Below are positions 1-12,947 of a DNA stretch of 64,000 bases, piece after piece. The number at the start of each line of letters is the position of its first letter. The stretch's first letter is position 1. The position numbers were made by a program, and so were the translations under genes. Below the pieces are notes generated by a model. The model was not told where the DNA came from. It saw nothing but the letters and a program-made list of their open reading frames with translations, and ran no database searches. The DNA comes from Lepus europaeus (lineage: Eukaryota > Chordata > Mammalia > Lagomorpha > Leporidae). Location of the stretch: NCBI RefSeq assembly GCF_033115175.1, contig NC_084836.1:77652253-77716252 (forward strand). Direction: 5' to 3'.

Positions 1-816
1 GAAACAGGAGAAGTACTGTTAGTGAACTGGAAAAACTAAGACAATATCAAGAGTTCTTTCATTATAGTCAATCAACAAAGAGAAGACCTAAAAAGCAGAA
101 TTGTGTTGGGAGAAAAGAAATTCAGAATCTCACAAAACAGAATTTCTAAGAGTAAAAATTGCTGAGTGATAACATCCAAGCAATGAAAAAAAAGGTGAAA
201 TCATGACACTCAGTGCAAATCTGAAGATAATTTTGGGACATTTCAAAGTTTATGGAAAATGGAATTAAAAGAGATTTATTTTGGTGCCAAAAGTATTGAA
301 ATCCTCACATATAGGGGTTTTTTGAAAGTTCATAGAATGCGAATTATAAAAATCATGTAGTAGGTAAATTATGATTTGAGTGGAATGTGTAAACATAGTC
401 TTAGCCAATATAATGGCTTTTCGTAAATTTTCACAAATTAGACTCCCTAACCAAGGCTAATTAGTTTTACTATCACTTTAACGGAAGGAATAGTTACATG
501 CAACATTTCTGAAAGAAAAAGCAAAATGATCTCTATGTCTCCCTGGCAAAGGAGAAATCATATTTACAATTACCATGGAACTCATGTATCAGATTTAGAG
601 GAGATTCTTCAGCATACCCTCTCGAGCTATTTTTCATTGTCCTAATACAGAGTTCAGAAGAGTCCTGGTAGGTATTTCTCCTTGGAAGCCTCACCTCCCA
701 CATCATGGAAGTACAGGTTTGCACATATACATAACATGTTGATGGAAAATAAGATATGGTAAAGTAGATTTCTAAATTTTGGTTCTAAATCTCCTTGTCA
801 ATACCAGTAGATAAGT
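1..816. other. AT-rich stretch, nothing assignable
   Basis: AT-rich sequence without a convincing gene, RNA or young repeat. A segment near 240-350 carries two related ends facing each other (an AAAGTTTATGG-type end and a GTTCATAGAAT-type end), as in a small old DNA transposon. A similar but CSINE-disrupted copy lies near 21,060-21,180. The family is not identified. Confidence 0.3.
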
Positions 817-2180
817 GTGCAGGCAGCACTTCTTCTCAGAGAGATGCACACAGCAAAAACTGTATCCAGCGGTTTTGGAGTTAGTTGCAGGAAAACAAAT
901 GCGCTGATCACAGTTAAGAGAATCAATCAGGATGTTAAGCTGCCAACATCTAAATGGATGATGGATCCTTGGCGGACGTCTTCCAGAACAGAGGTCTATT
1001 GTCCAGGCCACTGGTGCCACAGGTCCTGGCAGAGAAGTTCTCCATTTGGGGCTTCCTCGCTTGTCCCAAGCTGCTCACCAGAGAGCTGGCACTGCTTCCC
1101 GAAGCCTCAGTGCACCCGCATGATGGAAGCCCCGCGGGTCCTCACTGGCAGGGTCAGGGCCGCTCCGCCCAAGCCCCACTCTCCTTCTCAGCCTGAGCAG
1201 CTGGGCTCGGTGTCCCCCAGGCACCTGCACACTGTGGAGTCTCAGCCACGCCACAGTCCATATTCTCCACCCAGGCTCAGGGCCCCCACAGGACGTGTGG
1301 TGTGGAAGGCAGTGTCTGCTGTGGGTCCCTCTCCAATCACATTATTATTAAAGGAGACTCTTACACCTACTAATGTAAGGGGGGTTACTAAGAAACAAGA
1401 AGGAATTTAATATTCTGTATACTGAAAATTTGCCTGAATGACTGGAACTATGTCCTCTGAACACTACCATCCCATAATTTAGGCAAGTAGAGCTTGCTGA
1501 AAGATTTCCACACTAAAGGCATATTCACAGGTTAAAGGGTAGTTTTCCATTAAAAATGTACCATTTCAGTTAACGTTTAACTATCTTCTACTGACCAGGA
1601 AAGAACAGAGTGATTTTATTTTACTCACTCTTATTTTAAAGCTAAAATATTTTGCGTATTTACTATACATTTTGTTTTGTGCTTTCCATTGAATTTCTCA
1701 TTTATTCAAACATGTACCAACACAATGTCAAGTATGGAGAGCCAGGGTGCCTGGTCCAGGTGGGCTGGAGAAGTCCTCTGGGTGCCCCCAGCCTCTTCTC
1801 AACTCTCAGTATGGGCCCCTCCACCAGCCCCAAACCATGCTCCCATGCCTGCTGCCTTTGCAAACACAAGGCTCCACTTCCCTCTCCAGCTGCAAGTCAC
1901 TCCCATGTCCATCACACCAGCACAGCTTAGCCTTGACCTTAGCCTCACTTGCCCTCTCGCCTCCCAGGGGCCCCTGCTGTGTGACACTCACATCCCCTGC
2001 CCACATGGGGCTCCCCCATGTCCCCTCCTTTTCCACCTGTCTAGCCACTGCTCTGTCACTCCAGGACACTATGCCATTATGCGAAGTTGGGCCAGAGAAT
2101 TTGTGTTTGTGGGAGTTGTCATGAGAATGTGGCCTCAACCCACCAGTGCCAGTCTCACCCGTAGCTGTGATGACCAAAAA
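817..2180. other. GC-richer unique block with short open frames, no gene recognised
   Basis: Two GC-richer patches (about 950-1,340 and 1,740-2,170) stand out from AT-rich surroundings. They hold overlapping open frames up to 197 codons (817-1,410 plus) on both strands, as expected of GC-rich non-coding DNA. No domain or exon pair with a consistent phase was recognised. They could be untranslated exon or gene-flank sequence. Confidence 0.25.
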
Positions 2181-2379
2181 TTCTTTAGATGATGCAGGTT
2201 TTATATGGAGTTAGGGCAACATCACTTGTGGTTAAGCACAAAGATGGCGGCTCCAGTGAAAACTCCCAACAGCGCACCCTCTGCTCACAGCACTGCTCTG
2301 CAGTCCATGTTCTCAACCATCTTCCCTGCCCCAAGAGCACTCTAGCAGAGCTTGTGGTATGTGGGAGATGCCTAATGAT

Positions 2380-2775
2380 ATTGGCTGGATGATGGACGGA
2401 TAGGTTGGTGGATGCATGGGTTGTCTGATAGTGATGGACGAATAAATTGATGGATGCTTCATGGATGGATAAATGGATGGGTGGGGCAGGAATGGATTGA
2501 TGATGGTTGCATGGATGCATGGATGATGGATGGATGGGTGGATGGGTGGAGCATGGATGGATGGATGGATGGATGAATGGATGGTGAACTCATGGATGCA
2601 TGGATGAATGTTGGATGATGGATGGATAAATAGATGTGTGGAACATGGCTGAATGGATGATGGGTACATAGATGGATGGAGGGTAGAACATGAAAGGAAG
2701 GGTGGATAATAGATGGGTGGAACATGGATGGATGGATGAATGGGATGAGTGGAGCCCAGATAGATGGATGAATTA
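2380..2775. repeat. GGAT/ATGG tetranucleotide satellite
   Basis: About 400 bp of imperfect GGAT/ATGG/GGTG units, with purer runs such as the one near 2,550-2,580. The reverse strand gives His/Pro/Ser/Ile-rich open frames (for example 2,313-2,789 minus) that are products of the repeat and not genes. Confidence 0.9.
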
Positions 2776-2940
2776 AAGAACAGTCCCATTTATGAGTGCT
2801 AGTCAGAGTCTTCCTGTCTAAGAAATTTCTCCCTAGCCACACAGTAAAGACCAGTGGCCACTCAGGCAAGGAGCATAAAATTTGTGGTGGGAAAGTCACC
2901 CTATGGCAATAGCTCCCTGCAGGGTACAATCAGGCCACTT

Positions 2941-5900
2941 GGACCTCTGAGGAAAGAAATAATAAGAATCAGAGAAGAAGCAAACAAAATTGACAAAAAA
3001 TACAAAATAACAGTGAAATGAAGAACTGACTTTTTGGAAAAATACAAAAGAAAACTGATAAATTACTGGCCCAGCTAACCAAACAAAAAGGGGAAAAGAT
3101 ACAAATTAATAAAATTAGAGATTAAAAAGGAGTTGTAACAATAATGCCATGGAAATTAAAAAAAACGTTAGGAATATTACAAACAGCTTTATGCCATCAA
3201 ATTGGAAAATCTAGAAGAAATCTAGAAGAAAGACTTCTGGACACATACAATTTACCAAAATTGAAGCAAGAAGAGATAGAAAACCTAAATAGGCCAACTA
3301 TCAAGATGGAGGCTGAATTGTAATAAGACCATCCCGACAAAGAAAAGTGAAAGACCAGATGATTTACTGCTGAAATTCACAAGACCTTTAAAGAAGAACT
3401 AATCCTAATTCTTCTTAAACTATTCAAAACAACTGAAATGAAGGGAATCCTCCCAAACTCTTTCTATGAAGCCAGCCTGATCTTAATTCCAAAGTCAGAC
3501 AACAACATAATAAAGAGACATATAAACCAACATCCCTGATGAACGTTGATGCAAGCATCCTCAACAAGATACTAGCTAACCTAGTCCAACAATGCATCAG
3601 AGAGATCATCTACCTGGACCAAGTGGGATATATTCCAGGGATGCAAGGATGCTTCAACATATGCAAACCATTAAACATGCTACAACATATTAGCAAACTT
3701 ACAAATAAAAACCAAATGATTATCTCAATAGACACAGAGAAAGCATTTGATGAAATATAACATCCTTTCATGATGAATATTTTAAGTAAAATAGGTATAG
3801 AAGGAAGTTACCTCTGCACAATCAAAGCAATATATGACAAATCCACAGCTAGCATCATATTGAATGTGGAAAAGTTGCAAGCATTGCCAGTAAGACCTGG
3901 AACCAGACAAGATGCCCACTTTCACCATTGCAGTTCATCAATATAGCTCTGTAAGTTTTAGCCAGAGCAATTACACAAGAAAAAGAAATCAAAGGGATAC
4001 AAAGTCAAATTATCCTGGGTGGTGGATGACATGATCATATATATAGGGAAACCAAAAGACTCCACTAATATTTTACAAGAACTCAGAAGAGAGTTTGGCA
4101 AAATTGCAGATTATTAAATCAACCCATAAAAACCAATAGCCTTTATACACACAAACAATACTATGGTTGAGAATGAACTTGTAAGATTAATGTCATTCAC
4201 AGTTGCTTCACAATTTTAAATACTTTGAAATAAATGTAACCAAGGGTATGAAAACTCTGTCCTATGAAAATTACAAAATATTAAGGAAAGAAATAAAAGA
4301 AAACACACACAAACATGGAAGAATGTTTGTGGTTTGGAAGAATTAATACCATCAAAATGTCCACACTATCGAAGTAATTTTTAGATTCAATGCAATCCCA
4401 ACCAAAATAACAAGGACATTCTTCTCAGATTTATAAAAAAATACTAAAATTCATATGGAAACACAAGAGATCCTGAATAGCTAAAGCAATCTTTTTTTTT
4501 TTTTTTTGACAGGCAGAGTGGACAGTGAGAGAGAGAGAGACAGAGAGAAAGGTCTTCCTTTGCCGTTGGTTCACCCTCTAATGGCCGCCGCGGTAGCGCG
4601 CTGCGGCCGGCGCACCGCGCTGATCCGATGGCAGGAGCCAGGTGCTTATCCTGGTCTCCCATGCGGGTGCAGGGCCCAAGCACTTGGGCCATCCTCCACT
4701 GCACTCCCTGGCCACAGCAGAGAGCTGGCCTGGAAGAGGGGCAACCGGGACAGGATCGGTGCCCCGACCGGGACTTGAACCCGGTGTGCCGGCGCCGCAA
4801 GGCAATCTTAAAGAACAAAAACAATGCCAGAGGCATCACAATGCCAGATTTCAAAACTTAATGCAGGGCACTTATAATCAAAACACTCTGGTACTTGCAC
4901 AAAAATAAGCATGTAAACCGGTGGAGAAGAATAGAAACCCCAAAAATTAAGTCACACATCTGCAACCAACTAATCTTTGACAAACAAGCTGAAATCATTC
5001 TCTTAAGAAAGACAGTCTCTTCAACAATTGCTGTTGGGAAAACTGGATTTCCCCACGCAGAAGTATGAAGCAAGACCTATATCTTACACCATATACAGAA
5101 AATCAACTCACAATGGATAAATAAATCTATGGCTTGATACCATCAAATTACTAGAGAGAACTCTGGAAGACATTAGTATAGGCAAAGACTTCTTGGAAAA
5201 GATACGAGAAGCACAGGTCATAAAATAAAAAACAGACAAATGGGATTACATCAAGCCAAGAAGCTTTGGTACTATAAAAAAATTTCAGCAAACTAAAGAG
5301 GCAACCAAGAGAATGGGAGAAAATACTGGCAAACTATGCAACTGATAAAGGATTACTATCTAGGATCTATAAAGAACTCACAAAACACAGCAACGACAAA
5401 GCAAACAATCCAGTTAAGAAATGAGCAAAAGAAATGAACAGGCAATGTTCAAAAGAGGAAATGCAAATGGCCAACAGACGCTTGAAAAAATGTTCAGGAT
5501 CACTAGCCATTTGGCAAATGTGAATGAAAACTACAATGAGGTTTCAGCTCACCCCAGTTAGAATGGCTGTCATCCAAAAATTTAAAAATAACAAATTCTG
5601 GCAAGGATGTAGAGAACAAGGTGCACTGATAACACTACTGGTGGCAGTGTAAACTCATATAACCATTGCTGAAAGATAGCATGGAGATACCTCAGAAATC
5701 TGAAAATAGAACTACCGTATGACTCAGCCATCCCATCCTGGGAATTTACCAAAATGAAATGAAATCAGAATATGAATACTTGTACCCTCATGTTTTTGCA
5801 GCTCAGTTCACAATCACCAACATATGGAATCAACCCAGATGTTCATCAATGGATAAAGAAAGTGGAGATTAGATAGATAGATGCAGATATAGATATAGCT

Positions 5901-6350
5901 ATACTGTGGGATCCTACTCAGCCATAATAAGAATGAAATACCATCTTTTGCAAAAAAATGGATGCTACTGGAAGCCACTATGTTTAGCTAAATAAGCCAG
6001 TCCCCAAAAGAGAAATATCATGTTTTATCTGATATGTGGTAGTTAATATAGAATAAAAAATAGTATAAGTATGAAACAGACATCTTATGATTTGGTTATT
6101 GACTTTAGCCTTTGTCTATACTACTGTGGAACAGTGGGCTTTCTGTTTTTAATGTTGAATATTATGTCCTGCATTAAGCCTGTGATCATAAAGAAAACTG
6201 AAAGTACAATTTTTAATAAAAATTTAAGAAAAAGGAAGGAAAGAGGGGGCTTGAGGGCAAGGGAATGGGAAGGAAGTAAGTATGATTGTCTTTTTAGATT
6301 TGTACCAATGAAATACATGAAATCTGTTCTCTTTCAACTAATAAAATAAA
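2941..6350 (+). mobile_element. Old LINE-1 fragment, ORF2 to 3' end, heavily mutated
   Basis: Decayed L1 ORF2 in plus orientation. It aligns by eye with the younger L1 at 43,140-45,950: endonuclease/RT linker, RT region near 3,540-4,100 (in-frame remnant 3,539-3,760), and C-terminal region near 5,290-5,750, with many stops and indels. A CSINE interrupts it at 4,492-4,801. The 3' end is an A-rich stretch near 6,340. It is dead. Confidence 0.85.
4492..4801 (-). mobile_element. CSINE inserted in the old L1, head truncated
   Basis: Minus-strand CSINE: poly-T at 4,492-4,507, GACAGGCAGAGTGGACAGTG, an AG-rich stretch, then body sequence ending at CCGGCGCCGCAA. The last ~40 bp of the tRNA-like head are missing. 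The L1 site GCAATCTT is present on both sides (about 4,486-4,493 and 4,802-4,809), which gives the target-site duplication. Confidence 0.85.
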
Positions 6351-6369
6351 AATGACCCAGGTATATCCT

Positions 6370-7700
6370 GTCCATAACAGGCTCACCTCACTTTTAAGGA
6401 TCCACACAGACTGAAAGTGGAGGGATGAATACAGATGTTCTATACAAATAGAAATTAAAAGACAGCAGACAAAATAGAATTTGAATCAAAAACTGTAAAG
6501 TGAGACAACAAAGAACATTCATTAGTCAATGCATCAGAAGATATAAGAATTGTAAATATATGAATACAACATCAGAGCATCTAAACAACTAAAAAAGAAA
6601 CTTAAGGATCTAAACAGACAGATAGATTGAAATGCAATAATAGTAGGGAACTTCCACATCCCACTTTGAACAATGGACACATCATCCAAATAGAAAATCA
6701 ATGGAATGTTGGATTGAATGTCACATAAGCCCAAATGGAACTAATTGACACTTACAGAGCCTTCCATTCAAAAACAATATTCTTCTCAAGAGCTCATGAA
6801 ACATCTTGAGGATAGCTCCCATGTCAGGGCACAAAGCAACCCTTAGCAAGTTTCACAAGACTGTAATTATATCAAGTGTCTTTATGGTATGAAGCTAGGA
6901 ATAAATAATAAGAAGGATTTCAGAAAATGCACAAATACATGGAAATTAAACAGCATATGTATAAACAACTAGAAGTTCAATAAAGAAATTAGGGAAATTG
7001 AAAAACAGTGCAAGATGCATGAAAATAGAAACACAAAATATCAAAACACCGGATATAGAATGGCAGCTCCAAAAGAAACTCTCCAATAATAAATGTCTAC
7101 ATGAGAAAAAAAAGAAGGGAAATCTCAAACAACCTAATATTAGTATTTCCTCAAGGAACTAGAAAAAGGAAAAACAAACTAAGGCCAAAGTTAGGGACAG
7201 GAAGAAAATAAACAACAGAGCAGTACTAAATGAAATAAACACTGGAACAAAGGGCTGCTTTTTGAAAAGAAATTGACAGACCTCAGCTAGATCAATTGAG
7301 ACAAAAAGAGGGAAGATTCAAATAAATAAAATCAGAAATGAAAGAGGAGACATTACTACTGATATCATATAAACACCAAAGAGCATAAGTGCCTATGATG
7401 AAGAGTGCCTGCCAACACACCAGATAACCTAGAAGAAATGGACACATATCTCCTACCAAGACTGAGACAGAGTAAACAGAAAACCTAAACCAACCAATAA
7501 TGAGCAAGGAGATTGAATCAGTAATACAAAAAATCTCCCTGGAGAGGATGGCTTCACCACTGAATTCTACCAAAGGTTTAAAAAGAACTGACACCACTCC
7601 TTCTCAAACTCTTCCTAACCACCAAAGAGGAAGGAACACTCGCAAACTCTTCCTATATGGCTAGAATTACCCTGATACCAAGGCCAGGCAAGGACAGTAC
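6370..7700 (+). mobile_element. Second old LINE-1 fragment (5' part of ORF2)
   Basis: Degenerate plus-strand L1 ORF2 sequence. The part near 7,255-7,600 matches the region between endonuclease and RT domains of the younger L1s (AAATAAAATCAGAAATGAAAG, CTGAATTCTACCAAA). Open frames are all short. Confidence 0.7.
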
Positions 7701-8469
7701 CAGGTAACAGCTTCCTTCTAGAGGCATTAGGTTTTATGTTTCAGCGGTGTGTATTTTTTTTTTATTCAGATGTGCCTTTAGCATAATAGGTGCATGTCTT
7801 GGAGTTAAGAAATAGCAGGGATTTTGTAGTTGAAAATACACTAGCAGTGGGCTTCCTTACTCCTCTGTACCCACCCTCTAAGTCAGATGAGAAAAAAAAA
7901 AAACAGATTATAGCACCAGTCCCAGGTCATGAGTTCCTTCAGTCCCTGGACTGGGACCCCCTTCTGGTCCCAAACAACATTTCCCTCTACTCCCACCCCT
8001 GAGAACCAGGCAGCTGCCATGACCCCAACTACCAAATGTGCCCTTATTTTCTCTGTATTGTCTTATGGCTTTGCCAAATTCACTTTTTCCCTTGCACTAC
8101 TGGGTTGCCTCCAAGGAGCAGTTGTTTCCCAGGATATCTTAAAAGTTTTCCTTGGCTTGCAGCTTGGCTGCAAGTTTTCCCAGCATACAAACCAGGAGAA
8201 AAGATCCCTGTTTCTGACTGCTGTTCTCTCTGTGTTGCTGGATGCATCAGCTGGGAGGTAAAGCAATTTAAATTTTGCTAAAATTCAAAAAATTTTTAGG
8301 CTTAATGAACTAGAAATTTTAATTTTTATTTATATGATTTAAAAAGTACCCTCACAATACTGACATAGCACTCTACATTTTATTTCCCTTTTGATGGACT
8401 AGGCCAACTAGAGCTAAAATCAATTGGGATTTTAACTAGGAATTCTTTTAGCCAAACCTTACATAAATG
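7700..8469. other. Unassigned sequence left of the NUMT
   Basis: No family recognised. An open frame at 7,929-8,261 (plus, 110 codons) is hydrophobic but has no signature or splice context. The block ends where mitochondrial tRNA-Phe sequence begins at 8,470. Confidence 0.3.
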
Positions 8470-8535
8470 GTTAATGTAGCTTAACAATAAAGCAAACCAC
8501 TCAAAATGCTTATATGAGCTTTTAGCTCCATAAAC
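8470..8535 (+). pseudogene. Mitochondrial tRNA-Phe copy
   Basis: Starts at GTTAATGTAGCTTAACAATA, the usual start of mammalian mitochondrial tRNA-Phe. The anticodon arm region has GAA (CTCAAAATG). It is the first base pair of the NUMT and lies directly before 12S rRNA. Inferred non-functional in the nucleus. Confidence 0.85.
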
Positions 8536-9739
8536 ATAAAGGTTTGGTCCTGGCTTTTTTACTATTTTATAGCAAATTTACACATGCAGGACTCCCCGCA
8601 CCAGGGAGAATGCCCTTTATATCAAACTAGATGAAGAGGACCAGGCATTAAGCACACCAAGCAGTAGCTCACGATGCCTTGCTTAACCACACCCCCAAGG
8701 GATACAGCAGTGATAAAAATTTAGCAATGAACGAAAGTTTGACTGATTTATGCTATGATAGGATTGGTAAATTTCATGTCAGCCACTGTGGTCATAAGAT
8801 TAACCCAAATAAATAAACACTCAGTGTAAAGCGTGAATAGGTGTAAATAAAAATAAAATCAAATACTAACTAAGCTGTAAAAAGTAATAGTTATTAACAA
8901 AAATAACCAACGACAGTGATTTTACAACCTCCAGACTCACGACAGCTAAGACCCAAACTGGGATTAGATACCCCACTATGCTTAGCCCTAAACCTTAATA
9001 ATTCCATAACAACATTATTCACCAGAGAACTACAAGCCAGAGCTTAAAACTGAATGGATTGGCGGTGCTTTATACCCACCTAGAGGAGCCTGTTCTATAG
9101 TGAATAAGCCCCGATAACCCTTACCACTCTTTGCCAACTCAGCCCATATAACACAAACTTCAGGGATCCCTAAAAAGGAACAAAGTAAACTGAATTATCC
9201 TCATAAAAACGTTAGGTCAAAGTGTAGCCTATAGAGTGGAAAACAATGGGCTACATTTTCTACTACAGAACATTTACGAAAGCCCCTGTGAAATCTTAAG
9301 GCCTAAAGGAGGATTTAAAAGTAAATTAAGAATAGAAAGCTTCTCTGCTGTGGCCCAGGAGGGCAGTGGAGGATGGCCCAAGTGCTTGGGTGCCTGCACC
9401 TGCATGGGAGACCAGGAAGAAACACCTGGCTCCTGGCTTCGGCTCGGCACAGCACTGGCCATAGCGGCCTTTTAGCGGGTGAACCAAAGGAAGGAAGACC
9501 TTTCTCTTTGTCTCTTTCTCTCTCTCTCACTATCTAAAACTCTACCTGTCAAATAAAAAAAATTTAGAATAAAAAAAAAAAAAGAATAGAGACCTTAATT
9601 GAACCTGGCCATGAAGCACACACACACTGCCCATCGCCCTCCTCAAATACTGTATAAATTCTGATACATAATTACAAAATAAACCAGCATAAGAAGACTG
9701 TAACAATGTAAACATACTAGAAAATGTGCTTGGATAATT
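8536..9739 (+). pseudogene. Mitochondrial 12S rRNA copy, split by a CSINE
   Basis: Begins ATAAAGGTTTGGTCC. The conserved small-subunit motif GGGATTAGATACCCCACTAT is at about 8,960. The rRNA is interrupted at 9,337-9,591 and resumes with the 3' domain up to tRNA-Val. Only the part from 9,641 onward is duplicated in the right arm. Confidence 0.9.
9337..9591 (+). mobile_element. 5'-truncated CSINE in the 12S copy
   Basis: Starts inside the SINE body (TTCTCTGCTGTGGCCCAG) and ends with CT-rich sequence, CTACCTGTCAAAT and a poly-A run. It is flanked by AAGAATAGA at 9,328-9,336 and 9,592-9,600. It lies just outside the palindrome arm. Confidence 0.9.
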
Positions 9740-9808
9740 CATAGTGTAGCTTAACTCAAAGCACTTGGCTTCCACCCAAGATATTTCATACTTAATTGAC
9801 CACTCTGA
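9740..9808 (+). pseudogene. Mitochondrial tRNA-Val copy
   Basis: CATAGTGTAGCTTAACTCAA start and an ACTTGGCTTCCACCCAAG anticodon arm, between the 12S and 16S copies. The anticodon loop reads TTCCACC where TTACACC is usual, so the anticodon is altered. The right-arm copy differs by at least one base in this gene. Confidence 0.8.
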
Positions 9809-10222
9809 GCCAATGCTAGCCCTACATAATTAAAATAAAACTTAAATAACTTAATAAACTAAACCATTTACCTTATATTTAAAGTACAGGAGACAGAAAT
9901 TTATCTTAGGTGCTATAGAAAAAGAACCATAAGGGAAAGATGAAAGAACTATTAACAGCATAAAAAACAGAGATTATTACTCTTACCTTTTGCATAATGA
10001 ATTAGCTAGAAAATCATTAGCAAAAAGAATTGCTGTTAAAAATCCTGAAACCAGACGAGCTATCTACGAGCAGTTATAAGAAGGAACCCGTCCATGTAGC
10101 AAAATGGTGGGAAGACTTATAGAGAGATGAAAAGCCAACTGAGCCTGTTGGTAGCTGGTTGTCCAGAACAGAATTTTAGTCCAGCTTTAAATTTTTCCAA
10201 ACCAGCATCATAAACTTAATGA
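9809..10222 (+). pseudogene. Mitochondrial 16S rRNA copy, 5' part only
   Basis: Begins GCCAATGCTAGCCC after tRNA-Val and contains TGGTAGCTGGTTGTCCAGAA near 10,150, typical of large-subunit rRNA. It stops at about 10,222 and the next mitochondrial sequence is COX1, so some 4-5 kb of the mitochondrial map is missing. Confidence 0.85.
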
Positions 10223-10560
10223 ATTTTTTTTTTTGACAGGCAGAGTGGATAGTGAGAGAGAGAGACACAGAGAAAGGTCTTCCTTTTTTTTTTTTTGCCA
10301 TTGGTTCACCCTAAAATGGCCGCTGCGGCCGGCGCATCTCGCTGATCCAAAGCCAGGAGCCAGGTGCTTCTCCTGGTCTCCCATGCGGGTGCAGGGCCCA
10401 AGCACTTGGGCCATCCTCCACTGCCTTCCCGGGCCATAGCAGAGAGCTGGCCTGGAAGAGGGGCAACCGGGATAGAATCCGGCGCCCCAACCGTGACTAG
10501 AACCCAGTGTGCCAGCGCTGCAAGTCAGAGGATTAGCCTGTTAAGTCACGGCGCCGGCCA
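10223..10560 (-). mobile_element. CSINE, first of a tandem pair at the 16S/COX1 join
   Basis: Minus-strand, full-length: poly-T, GACAGGCAGAGTGGATAGTG, and the complete head ending GTCACGGCGCCGGCC. Flanked by AATGA-type sites (about 10,218 and 10,560). Mirror copy at about 61,635-61,966. Confidence 0.85.
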
Positions 10561-10884
10561 ATGATTTTTTTTTTTTTTTTACAGGCAGAGTGGACAGGTC
10601 TTCCTTTGCTGTTGGTTTACCCTCCACTGGCCGCCACAGCCAGCGTGCTGTGGCCGGTGCACCGCGCTGATCTGAAGGCAGGAGCCAGGTGCTTCTCCTG
10701 GTCTCCCATGCGGGTGCAGGGCCCAAGGACCTGGGCCATCCTCCACTGCATTCCTGGGCCACAGCAGAGAGCTGGCCTGGAAGAGGGGCAACCGGGACAG
10801 AATCCGGCGCCCCGACAGGGACTAGAACCCAGTGTGCCGGCGCCCCTAGGCAGAGGATTAGCCTATTGAGCCACGGCGCCGGTT
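10561..10884 (-). mobile_element. CSINE, second of the tandem pair
   Basis: A second minus-strand CSINE directly after the first, with its own poly-T (10,565-10,580) and head (AGCCACGGCGCCGG). It lacks most of the AG-rich stretch. It is followed by TTTTAATGAAAA, so both SINEs used nearly the same AATGA site. Mirror copy at about 61,314-61,632. Confidence 0.85.
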
Positions 10885-10887
10885 TTA

Positions 10888-11556
<669 letters not shown>

Positions 11557-11692
11557 ATAGGAAGGAACCGAACCCCTAAGACTGGTTTCAAGCCAGTCAC
11601 ATAAGCATTATGACTTTTTCTATAAGTTATTGCTAAAATTATCACATAACTTTGTCAAAGTTAATTCATAGGTTAAACCCCTATATATCTTT
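11557..11692. pseudogene. tRNA-Ser(UCN) (minus) and tRNA-Asp (plus) copies
   Basis: The tRNA-Ser complement (GGAAGGAACCGAACCCCTAA ... CTTTTTCT) lies at about 11,557-11,625. Plus-strand tRNA-Asp, with the GTC anticodon in TTTGTCAAAG, lies at about 11,626-11,692. The pair sits between COX1 and COX2 as in mammalian mitochondria. Confidence 0.8.
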
Positions 11693-12374
11693 ATGGCATA
11701 TCCGTTTCAACTAGGTTTCCACGACACCTCATCCCCCATTATAGAGGAGCTACTTAACTTTCATGATCACAAGTTCATCATAGTTTTCCTAATTAGCTCC
11801 CTAGTCCTCTACATTATCTCACTAATACTTACTAAAAGACTTACTCACACAAGCATAATAGATGCACAAGAAGTAGAAACCATCTGAACTATTCTCCCAG
11901 ATATTATCCTAATTTTAATTGCACTTCCTTCCCTGTAAATTCTATACATAATAGACAAAATTAACAATCCATCCCTGACAGTAAAAACTATGGGTAACCA
12001 ATGATATTGAAGCTATGAATGTACTGACTATGAAGACCTAAAGTTCGACTCATACATGATCCCAACATCTGACTTAAATCCAGGAGACCTGCGATTGTTA
12101 GAGGTAATTGAGTTGTTCTTCCAATAGAGCTGCCAATTGGAAAATTAAATTCATCAGAAGATGTACTACATTCATGGACTGTACCTTCACTAGGCTTAAA
12201 AAGAGATTCCATCCCTGGACGCCTTAACCAAGCTACTTTAATCTCAACTTGCCCAGGGCTTTTCTACGGCCAATGCTCAGAAATCTGTGCTCGAAAGGCT
12301 CCAAGCACAGTTTCAATCCAACTGTTCTTGAAATAGTTCCACTACAACACTTCCAAAGCTGGTCACTATCTATA
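11693..12374 (+). pseudogene. COX2 copy
   Basis: Opens [20 protein letters not shown] at 11,693, the cytochrome oxidase II N-terminus, and continues to the copper-site region near 12,270 (GQCSEIC-type sequence). The nuclear code stops it after 64 codons at UGA; other changes are also present. Mirror copy at about 59,823-60,504. Confidence 0.9.
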
Positions 12375-12383
12375 ATCTAAATT

Positions 12384-12454
12384 CATTATGAAGCTAAACT
12401 AGCACTAGCCTTTTAAGCTAGAGAATGAGAGCTGACTAACCCTCTCCATAATGA
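12384..12454 (+). pseudogene. Mitochondrial tRNA-Lys copy
   Basis: CATTATGAAGCTAA at the start, a CCTTTTAAGCTAGAG anticodon arm with TTT, and an acceptor stem closing at TCCATAATGA. It lies between the COX2 and ATP8 copies. Confidence 0.8.
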
Positions 12455-12455
12455 A

Positions 12456-12947
12456 ATGCCACAACTTGACACATCCACATGACTAATCACCAGTGTCGCT
12501 ATAATTCTCACACTATTTGCCTTCATTCAACTTAAATTTCACAGATATGTTTATCCAATAATCCCTGTATTAAAAACATTTGAATCCATTTCTCCCCCAT
12601 CCCCATGAGAAATAAAATGAACGAAAATATATTCTCCTTTCTGTTACCCCTACAATAATAGGACTACCAATTGTAATCCTATTCATTATATTTCCAACCT
12701 TGTTATTTCCCGCCCCCACTCGCTTAATAAACAATCGATTAGTTTCAGTTCAACAACCATTAGCTCAACTAGTTCTAAAACAAATAATAACAATACACTC
12801 TGCCAAAGGGCAAACTTCATTCCTAATAGTAATTTCTTTAATTATATTATTCTTATCCTCCTCACTGTCTTAGAATTTGCTGTCACCCTAATTCAAGCCT
12901 ATGTATTTGCCCTTCTAGTCAGCCTATATTTACATGATAACACCTAA
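12456..12947 (+). pseudogene. ATP8 and ATP6 copies, ATP6 internally deleted
   Basis: ATP8 starts ATGCCACAACTTGACACATC at 12,456 and overlaps ATP6 (ATGAACGAAAATATATTC near 12,620). ATP6 runs about 330 bp instead of about 680 bp. Sequence jumps near 12,812 from CCAAAGGGCAAAC to the C-terminal region ending CATGATAACACCTAA. The right-arm copy also carries a ~22-bp templated insertion. Confidence 0.85.

Noticed and set aside
2185..2929. Ser/His/Pro-rich frames on the minus strand
   Set aside because: Products of the GGAT tetranucleotide repeat.
4444..4908. Open frames within CSINE copies (also near 10.2-10.9, 15.5, 32.1, 36.1, 61.1-62.0 and 63.4 kb)
   Set aside because: The same GC-rich peptides recur at every CSINE on both strands; SINEs do not encode protein.
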